Assembly (NCBI GenBank): GCA_023134705.1
Contig: JAGLUN010000024.1
Location: 1-48,009, forward strand
Origin: Candidatus Omnitrophota bacterium
GTDB taxonomy: Bacteria > Omnitrophota > Gorgyraeia > Duberdicusellales > 4484-171
DNA: 48,009 bases
Reading direction: 5' to 3'
Program-made: the position numbers and the translations under genes
Shown here: positions 42,125 to 48,009 of the stretch, in pieces
How positions within the stretch are numbered: the stretch's first letter is position 1
Layout: each line of letters begins with the position of its first letter
Notes under the pieces: model-generated
The model's database searches: none
What the model was told of the DNA's origin: nothing
The model's input: the letters and a program-made list of their open reading frames with translations, nothing else

Positions 42125-43942
42125 ATGGATAAGATATACTTTTTAGCAAAGACAACAGAAAAATTCCTTAATTTTTTACCTTTAGGTTTTTCTCTTTATT
42201 TGGGGAAGCTTGTAGGAATTTATTTCTATTATTTTGATAAAAAGAAGAGGAGAAATGCCTTTGTGAATATTAAACAGGTATTCCCTCATAAATCCAATAA
42301 AGAGCTTTTTTCTATTATTAGAAAGAGCTTTGTGTCTTTCGGGATGAGCCTGGTTGAACTTTTTTTGATAGATAAGATGAAAGAAAGAGTTTCCCTGGAG
42401 TTTAAAGAGAGCCGGTTCCCTTCCGGGCATATTTTTGTGGGTATCCATGGCGGCAGTTGGGAGGTTTACAGCGCCCGCTTAGCGGGGATTCTTAATTACG
42501 CGGTTTTTGCCAGGAAGCAGAAGAATAAGTCTTTAGATGTGTTCCTGAATGAGTTGAGAAAAAGAAGTAACATCAGGGCATGTTTTTCACTTAGAGAATT
42601 CGTTAGTATGATTAAAAAAGGGTTTTGGGTGACGGTGGTTATTGACCATGGTGCCGAAGAAAAAGCTCAATTTGTAAATTTTTTTAATAAATTAGTCCCT
42701 ACGCCCGGAGGTGCCGTATACTTAGCTAAAAAGTTTAATAGAAAGATATTCCCGAGTTTTGGCTACCGGAAAGGAACCCGGCACAGGCTTATTATAGGGG
42801 AGCCTATAGATTGCCGGGATGGAGAGGAAAAAGATATCTTGGAGAAGTTGAACCGGATTTATGAAAAATACATATCTTCATATCCTTCTCAATATCTTTG
42901 GTGGTATAAGCGTTTTAAGAAAAAAAAGAGCCGGAAAATTTTAATCTTAAGCGATAATAAAACAGGACATCTTACGCAATCTCTATCTTTATTGGAAATT
43001 CTTAGAGAGAGTGATTATAGAATAGAGGAAGAAATTATGACTCTAAAGTATAAAAATAGATTCACGCGTGCTTTAGCGGAAATTATTGCTCTATCTTCCG
43101 GGAAGCTGTGCCTGGGATGCGGGAAGTGTTTGAGATTCTTATTAGAGAAGGAATCTTTTCAATTTTTAAACAAAAGATTTTTTGATATAGTAATAAGTAC
43201 AGGATCGTTCCTTGCTTCGGTCAATCTTATTTATTCCCGTAGCTTAGGGGCAAAATCCTGCGTAATTTTAAAGCCTAATTTGCCGGTTTCAAAATTTGAT
43301 TTAGCCGTAATCCCTGAACATGACCGCATAAAAGCCGGAAATGTGATAAATGTAAAAGGGGCTTTAGCTAATTTTGATAATCCGGAGAAAAAAATAAAAG
43401 AAGGGAAGGATTTTTTTAATTTAAGCGAAGGTAAAAAGATATCCCTGTTCTTGGGTAACTTTTTGAACCAGGGAGAAATATTCCTTTCCAATTTGAAAGT
43501 ATTTCTAAGGAGATTAAAGGAGTTTTCTTTAAAGGAGGATTATAAGCTTCTTGTTACTACTTCCCGGAGAACATCTTTGCCGGCCGAGAAAATCCTTAAA
43601 GATGAATTGTCTGGTTTTAAAAATACCGAGGCCGCGGTTTTCGTGAGAGAAAAGAATTATCCTTTTGTTGTAGCGGTTTTCCTTGCCTTTAGTGATATCG
43701 TTTTCGTTTCCGCTGAGAGCGTCTCGATGATTTCCGAAAGCCTGAATTTGGGCAAGACCACAGTGAGTGTGTTTCTGGAGAAGGTAGAAGGCCGTCATAA
43801 GGAATTTCTTTCCTCTTTAAAAGACGGTTTTGTGAATTTTTTAGATTATCCCTATGATGATTTTAGTTTTGATACGCCGAAGAAATCGCTGTATCAAGAA
43901 AATCGTTCATGCCTTAAAAAGGCACAGGAAATGCTGTTCTAA
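42125..43942 (+). CDS. LpxL/HtrB-type lipid A acyltransferase fused to an ELM1-like domain
   Basis: 605 aa. Residues 1-~265 are a lysophospholipid/lipid A late acyltransferase: membrane start LPLGFSLYLGKLVGIYFYYF, RRNAFVNIKQVFPHKSNKEL, FVGIHGGSWEVYSARLAG with the H-x4-E motif at ~107-112, VTVVIDHGAEEK and TPGGAVYLAKKF. Residues ~270-605 match the ELM1/GtrOC1-like family (Mito_fiss_Elm1): ILILSDNKTGHLTQSLSLLE, IVISTGSFLASVNLIYSRSL, KPNLPVSKFDLAVIPEHDRI and FVSAESVSMISESLNLGKTT. Members look like GT-B glycosyltransferases and occur in LPS loci. One polypeptide may therefore acylate and glycosylate lipid A; the second activity is inference. Confidence 0.88.
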   Translation: MDKIYFLAKTTEKFLNFLPLGFSLYLGKLVGIYFYYFDKKKRRNAFVNIKQVFPHKSNKELFSIIRKSFVSFGMSLVELFLIDKMKERVSLEFKESRFPSGHIFVGIHGGSWEVYSARLAGILNYAVFARKQKNKSLDVFLNELRKRSNIRACFSLREFVSMIKKGFWVTVVIDHGAEEKAQFVNFFNKLVPTPGGAVYLAKKFNRKIFPSFGYRKGTRHRLIIGEPIDCRDGEEKDILEKLNRIYEKYISSYPSQYLWWYKRFKKKKSRKILILSDNKTGHLTQSLSLLEILRESDYRIEEEIMTLKYKNRFTRALAEIIALSSGKLCLGCGKCLRFLLEKESFQFLNKRFFDIVISTGSFLASVNLIYSRSLGAKSCVILKPNLPVSKFDLAVIPEHDRIKAGNVINVKGALANFDNPEKKIKEGKDFFNLSEGKKISLFLGNFLNQGEIFLSNLKVFLRRLKEFSLKEDYKLLVTTSRRTSLPAEKILKDELSGFKNTEAAVFVREKNYPFVVAVFLAFSDIVFVSAESVSMISESLNLGKTTVSVFLEKVEGRHKEFLSSLKDGFVNFLDYPYDDFSFDTPKKSLYQENRSCLKKAQEMLF

Positions 43943-43961
43943 AGAGAATAGTTATATTGAT

Positions 43962-46013
43962 ATGAAAATAATGCAAATATTACCCAAGGTGAATTTAGGC
44001 GGTGTGGAGAGGGGAGTTTTGGACTTAAGTAAGTGTTCTAAAGATAAAACCGTGGTAGTTTCGGGTGGAGGGAGATTAGTCGAAGAATTAAAAACGGCCG
44101 GAGTAATTCATTATACTTTGCCTGTTTACAAAAAATCTTTTTCCAGCCTTTTTTTGATTGGGAAGATAAAAAAGATAATTAAGAAAGAAAGCGTCGAAAT
44201 CGTACACGCGCGTTCACGTGTTCCCGCCTGGATTAGTTTTTTCGCGACTCGTAATTTGGATGCCGATTTTATTACTACCGCGCACGGAGTTTATTCAAAA
44301 CATATTCTTAGTGAAGTTATGGGGTGGGGAAAGTTTGTTATCTGTCCTTCTAAGGTGATTGCCCGCCATATGATGCAAAACTTCGGGGTGGATGAAGAAA
44401 AGATCAAAATAATAACTCGTTGGGTAGATTTGGATAAATTTAAATTTAAAGACCCGAAAGAGAGGCTTACAAGTAATTCTATCGTAAGTATTGGAAGAAT
44501 TTCTCCTTCTAAAGGGTTTGAGTATCTTATTGAAGCTTTTCGCGAAGTCATTAGAACCAACCCTTATTTAACTTTGAATATCGTGGGAGAACCGGAAGAG
44601 AAGAAATTAAAATATTTTGAATATTTAAAAAGTTTAGTCCGGCGTTATTCCTTGAACTATAGTGTTAAATTTTTGGGATTCAAAGGTGATGTAGAAAGAG
44701 TTTTAAATAATTCTTTGCTCTTAGTTGTTCCCTCAGTGGTGGAAGAAGCCTTTGGCCGGGTAGTTATAGAGGCTTTTGCCTGCGGTGTGCCTGTTATAGC
44801 TACTAAATCCGGGGCTTTGGAAGAAATTATAAAGCATAGAGAGGATGGTATGCTGGTTTTGCCGCGTAATCCCGGTAATTTAGCAGAGACCATCCGGGAA
44901 GTTGCGAATAATCTGCCTTTAGCAAGGAAATTAGCTTTGAATGCCCGCAAAAAGGCGGAAAAACTTTATTCTTTAAGCAGTTGTGTTTCCCGGATAGAGG
45001 AGGTATATCGAGAAGTTAAAGAATTTAAGCGGATTTTAGTTATAAAAATCTCTTCCTTAGGTGATTTAATTTTGGCTTTACCTTCACTTAAAGCGATAAA
45101 AGAAACTTTCCCCAAAAGTAAGTTAGTGCTTTTAACTTTGAAAAAGCATACTCCTTTATGTTACGGATGTCCGTATATCGATAAAGTGATCGGCATAAAT
45201 TTTGATTACAAAAAGATAAAAAATATTTTTAATATTGCCAAAAATTTACGCCGGCAAAGTTTTGATTACATAATAGATTTCCAAAATAATCCGGTATCGC
45301 ATTTAATCACTTTTTTCAGTTTCCCCCGGAGATCTTTCGGGTATGCCCGGAAATTAGGATTTCTTTTGACTTCCCGGGAGAAAATATCTCCAAAAAAGAT
45401 TTCTCCTTTAGATTCTCAGGAAAAGATTTTAAAGCTTTTAGGAATAAGGTTTAAGGAAAAAAAGTTAACTTTTTGGAAGATAGAACCGGCATCTTTAGAG
45501 CATTTTGGGATAAAAGATAAAGACAGACTTATCGGGATAAATATTTCCGCTTCAAAAAAGTGGCGCAGTAAAAACTGGCCTCTTGAGAATACCAAAAAAT
45601 TAATCGGGTTTATATCAAAAGAGATGGGTAACTTTAAAGTAGTTCTTCTCGGGGACCGGGATAGTATGGATTTGAGCAGAGGAATAGAGGTCTTTTTTAA
45701 GAAAAAGATTATTAATCTCTGCGGTAAAACCAGCTTGAGAGATTTAACCCAAGTTTTAAAAAGATTGAATCTTTTTGTCTGTCAGGATACGGCTTCTCTG
45801 CATCTTGCTTTATCTTTAGGGATAGAAACAATAGGTTTATTCGGCCCCACGGACCCTTTGAAACATACGGTAAAAGACAAAAAACTCCATGTATTTTTAA
45901 AGAAAATGCCCTGCTCTTTTTGCTATAAACCCGGCTGTAAAAATAATATCTGCATGAAAAAGATAACTCCCCAAGAGGTATTCGTGCAGATAAAGCAGAT
46001 ATTAGGACGATGA
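43962..46013 (+). CDS. GT4-GT9 bifunctional glycosyltransferase
   Basis: 683 aa from ATG 43962, chosen because family sequence (KIMQILPKVNLGGVERGVLD) begins there and because an earlier start would lie deep in the previous gene. Residues 1-~350 are GT4: SIVSIGRISPSKGFEYLIEA, LNIVGEPEEKK, VVPSVVEEAFGRVVIEAF with E-x7-E, and GVPVIATKSGALEE. Residues ~355-683 are GT9: FKRILVIKISSLGDLILALP, IGINISASKKWRSKNWP and VCQDTASLHLALSLGIETIG. Both halves look complete. They would add two successive core sugars, the second possibly a heptose. Confidence 0.88.
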   Translation: MKIMQILPKVNLGGVERGVLDLSKCSKDKTVVVSGGGRLVEELKTAGVIHYTLPVYKKSFSSLFLIGKIKKIIKKESVEIVHARSRVPAWISFFATRNLDADFITTAHGVYSKHILSEVMGWGKFVICPSKVIARHMMQNFGVDEEKIKIITRWVDLDKFKFKDPKERLTSNSIVSIGRISPSKGFEYLIEAFREVIRTNPYLTLNIVGEPEEKKLKYFEYLKSLVRRYSLNYSVKFLGFKGDVERVLNNSLLLVVPSVVEEAFGRVVIEAFACGVPVIATKSGALEEIIKHREDGMLVLPRNPGNLAETIREVANNLPLARKLALNARKKAEKLYSLSSCVSRIEEVYREVKEFKRILVIKISSLGDLILALPSLKAIKETFPKSKLVLLTLKKHTPLCYGCPYIDKVIGINFDYKKIKNIFNIAKNLRRQSFDYIIDFQNNPVSHLITFFSFPRRSFGYARKLGFLLTSREKISPKKISPLDSQEKILKLLGIRFKEKKLTFWKIEPASLEHFGIKDKDRLIGINISASKKWRSKNWPLENTKKLIGFISKEMGNFKVVLLGDRDSMDLSRGIEVFFKKKIINLCGKTSLRDLTQVLKRLNLFVCQDTASLHLALSLGIETIGLFGPTDPLKHTVKDKKLHVFLKKMPCSFCYKPGCKNNICMKKITPQEVFVQIKQILGR

Positions 46014-47116
46014 ACCTTCTTATTATGACAACCCATTTGAACCCGGGCGGGATATCCCGTTACGTAATAAATTTATCTAAGGGATTAACCGGAAATCATA
46101 ATGTCTGGGTAGCGGCTTCCGGAGGCCGATGGAAGGATAAGCTAACGGATAACGGGGTTGGATTCTATCCGATTTCTATAAATACCAAATCAATATTAAG
46201 CATAAAAGTATTTGTATCCTTTTTCAAATTAATTCCTTTTGTATTAAAGAATAAGATTGAACTGATTAGCTCTAATACCAGAGTTACTCAATTCCTTTCT
46301 TATCTTTTATACCGGGCTTTGGGGATAGGGTATGTCTCGGTTTTTCACGGGTTTTACCGGCCTTCTTTGGAGCGCAGGTTATTTAAATTTGAAGGATTAG
46401 AGACAATAGCCGTAAGCCAGGCGGCAAAACTGCATCTTATAAAGGATTTAAAAATTAAAGAAGAGAGAGTAAAGGTTATTTATAATGGTATAGACAAAGA
46501 GGAATTCGGCGTAAAGAGGTGCCGGAAAAGTGATTTTGGGGTTAACGAAAACGATGTTGTTATTGGAATGCTGGGAAGGATATCCGAAGAGAAAGGCCAT
46601 TTTTTAGTCGTGGAAGCATTTAGACTTCTTCAGGTTGAACATAAGAATGTCTGTCTTTTAATCTGCGGAGAAGGGAAGTTAAAAGAAAAGCTTAAAGGAG
46701 TTGTATCAAAGCAAGGATTAAAAGATAGAGTAAGATTCCTTTCTCGGGATGCGGAGGATTTTTTGGACTTAATCGATATTCTCGTGGTAGCTTCTTCCCG
46801 GGAAGGATTTGGTTTTATTGTCCTGGAAGCTTTTGCCAAGAGAGTCTGTGTGGTTGCTTCAGGGGTAGGAGGATTAAAAGAAATAATTAAAGATAAAAAG
46901 AACGGGGTGTTTTTTAATGAGTATACCCCCCAGTCTCTGGTAGAAGTTCTGGAAGGACTGCTTAAAGATGTTTCCTTGAGAGAAGCGATTGCCGTGGCCG
47001 GGAAAAAGTCGTTAGAAGAATTTTCTCTAAGCAAGATGGTTAAAGCCACGGAAGAAGTTTATAAGGAAATCCTTGGGCGAAATTTTCACAGACATAAAAA
47101 CTTGGATTATAAATGA
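46010..47116 (+). CDS. GT4 glycosyltransferase
   Basis: 368 aa, start overlapping the previous stop by 4 nt. NLLIMTTHLNPGGISRYVIN is the acceptor-side glycine loop; VVIGMLGRISEEKGHFLVVE, VCLLICGEGKLKEKL, VRFLSRDAEDFLDLIDILVV and SSREGFGFIVLEAFAKRVCV hold the donor site with E-G-F-G-F-I-V-L-E. Probably extends the lipid A core after the GT4-GT9 fusion protein. Acceptor and donor are unknown. Confidence 0.88.
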   Translation: MNLLIMTTHLNPGGISRYVINLSKGLTGNHNVWVAASGGRWKDKLTDNGVGFYPISINTKSILSIKVFVSFFKLIPFVLKNKIELISSNTRVTQFLSYLLYRALGIGYVSVFHGFYRPSLERRLFKFEGLETIAVSQAAKLHLIKDLKIKEERVKVIYNGIDKEEFGVKRCRKSDFGVNENDVVIGMLGRISEEKGHFLVVEAFRLLQVEHKNVCLLICGEGKLKEKLKGVVSKQGLKDRVRFLSRDAEDFLDLIDILVVASSREGFGFIVLEAFAKRVCVVASGVGGLKEIIKDKKNGVFFNEYTPQSLVEVLEGLLKDVSLREAIAVAGKKSLEEFSLSKMVKATEEVYKEILGRNFHRHKNLDYK

Positions 47117-47132
47117 ATAATTAAATCAGATT

Positions 47133-47903
47133 ATGAAAAAGAAGAGATTGCTGATTTCGCTGGTTATTTTAATTATAGGGGGGGGCTTTTTTTGGCTCTG
47201 GCTCTATAGCAATTATTCCCCGCCGATATTTATGTATCACGCTTTTGATAAAGAAAAAGTAGGAACCTATGCTAGTGTGTCACCGGAAACTTTTAGTAAG
47301 CAGATGGCGTTTATTAGAAAGAGAGGATATAAGGTTATTCCGCTTAGGGAGTTATGCGCTCTTCTTAAAGGGAAGAAGGAAATTCCTCATAATCTTGTGG
47401 TGATTACCGCTGATGACGGTTACAAAGATAATTTGAAAGCGATAGAGATTCTAGATGAATTTGGATATCCGGCGATCATATTTCTTGTTGTGAATAAAAT
47501 CGGAGAAGAGGACTATTTAAACAGAGAAGATATAAGGTGGTTTTTAGAGAATACCAATGTGAGTATAGGTTCACATACCTTAAATCATGCTTATTTGCCT
47601 GAGACTGATAAACAGAATTTAAAAACAGAGATAAGAAATTCAAAGGTTGATTTAGAAAAGATGTTTTCTCTGAGTGTGGATGTAATAGCTTATCCTGTGG
47701 GGGGATTTGATAATCGGGTTTTGGAGGAAGTGGAAAACGCGGGGTACTTATGTGCTTGTGCTACCAACCGTGGTTTTTCTTCTGATTTAGATATTTTCGC
47801 CTTGCGCCGGATTAAAATAACCGAGCGGGATCTGGGTATTAGATTATGGGCAAAACTCAGCGGTTTCTATAATATTTTTAGAAAAGTTAAAAATCCCTAT
47901 TAA
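47133..47903 (+). CDS. polysaccharide deacetylase (NodB/CE4 family), membrane anchored
   Basis: 256 aa. N-terminal signal anchor (LLISLVILIIGGGFFWLWLY) places the catalytic domain in the periplasm. CE4 motifs: PIFMYHAFD, VVITADDGYKDNLKAIEIL (Asp-Asp, motif 1), VSIGSHTLNHAYLPETD (H-x3-H, metal-binding motif 2) and VIAYPVGGFDNRVLEEVENA (motif 3 region). It would remove acetyl or formyl groups from a surface glycan or lipid A-linked sugar. It ends the right-hand cluster. Confidence 0.88.
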   Translation: MKKKRLLISLVILIIGGGFFWLWLYSNYSPPIFMYHAFDKEKVGTYASVSPETFSKQMAFIRKRGYKVIPLRELCALLKGKKEIPHNLVVITADDGYKDNLKAIEILDEFGYPAIIFLVVNKIGEEDYLNREDIRWFLENTNVSIGSHTLNHAYLPETDKQNLKTEIRNSKVDLEKMFSLSVDVIAYPVGGFDNRVLEEVENAGYLCACATNRGFSSDLDIFALRRIKITERDLGIRLWAKLSGFYNIFRKVKNPY

Positions 47904-47918
47904 CCGGAAAAATGCATT
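47900..47918. repeat. 19-bp inverted repeat, right copy
   Basis: ttaaccggaaaaatgcatt is the exact reverse complement of 5-23; it overlaps the deacetylase stop codon. Confidence 0.7.
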
Positions 47919-47962
47919 CAAGAAAATCGCTTCGCGACAACTTTTAAGAATTTTTCAGTGGT

Positions 47963-48003
47963 TAGGAAAGTTTTACCTGTGCCCGCAAGGGTATACTTTC
48001 CTA
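47963..48003. other. imperfect hairpin after the deacetylase gene
   Basis: taggaaagt (47963-47971) pairs with actttccta (47995-48003), and the pairing continues inward with tacc/ggta after small bulges. No T-run follows within the window, so it cannot be called a terminator; it may be a repeat end. Otherwise 47919-48009 shows no gene. Confidence 0.4.
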
Positions 48004-48009
48004 TACCAT

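Overview
The window is a cell-surface polysaccharide and lipid A region from a Gram-negative-type bacterium. It encodes Kdo transferase (WaaA), lipid A 4'-kinase (LpxK), an LpxL-type acyltransferase, heptosyltransferase-family enzymes, Wzx, Wzy and WaaL-like proteins, and sigma-54. The AT-leaning composition, the aroK-dprA-topA-xer-waaA-lpxK order, many fused multidomain enzymes and abundant short-period repeats (heptamers, nonamers, decamers, palindromes) would fit Candidatus Omnitrophota (OP3) or a related uncultured lineage. That assignment is inference from gene style; there is no rRNA or other marker here. No tRNA, rRNA or CRISPR was found.

Layout. (1) 61-4688: an O-antigen ligase-like protein with TPRs, then the GDP-L-fucose pathway (gmd, fcl), riddled with 7-bp tandem repeats inside and between genes. 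(2) 4689-5569: a graveyard of dideoxyhexose genes (5' part of an rfbH-like gene joined to the 3' part of an epimerase gene). (3) 5570-28587: a long polysaccharide locus, all on the + strand, with almost none of the short-period repeats. It has a GDPD-like enzyme, a HAD-nucleotidyltransferase fusion, a second nucleotidyltransferase, a cupin, a Wzx flippase, WavE-like and CgeB-like glycosyltransferases, several methyltransferases, a GT9 enzyme, a Wzy-like polymerase, two GT4 enzymes, an initiating phosphoglycosyl transferase, an E1 alpha/E1 beta thiamine diphosphate enzyme pair without E2/E3, a DegT/StrS aminotransferase and a class I aminotransferase. Decayed gene ends lie between the intact genes. 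(4) 28588-33476: a lone receiver protein, a DegT remnant cut by a palindrome, a WbpM/FlaA1-type membrane dehydratase fused to a C-terminal receiver domain, and rpoN overlapping it. (5) 33477-34127: an IS21 istA remnant and a candidate promoter. (6) 34128-47903: aroK, dprA, topA, xer, waaA, lpxK, an LpxL-ELM1 fusion, a GT4-GT9 fusion, a GT4 enzyme and a polysaccharide deacetylase.

How it fits together. The central locus has the parts of a Wzx/Wzy pathway: a phosphoglycosyl transferase starts a lipid-linked unit, glycosyltransferases and methyltransferases extend and decorate it, Wzx flips it, a Wzy-like protein polymerises it, and the WaaL-like protein at 61-2100 may ligate it to the lipid A core made by the right-hand cluster. 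GDP-fucose, the WbpM product and an unusual sugar from the E1/aminotransferase cassette are likely building blocks. The receiver domain fused to the dehydratase, with rpoN translationally coupled to it, hints at phosphorelay and sigma-54 control of surface sugar synthesis.

The most unusual signals are the dehydratase-receiver fusion, the fixed-period/variable-sequence heptamer tracts that run through coding sequence, and a pair of 40-bp hairpins with a compensatory base pair change placed between decamer repeat units beside a GxxExxY-protein fragment.
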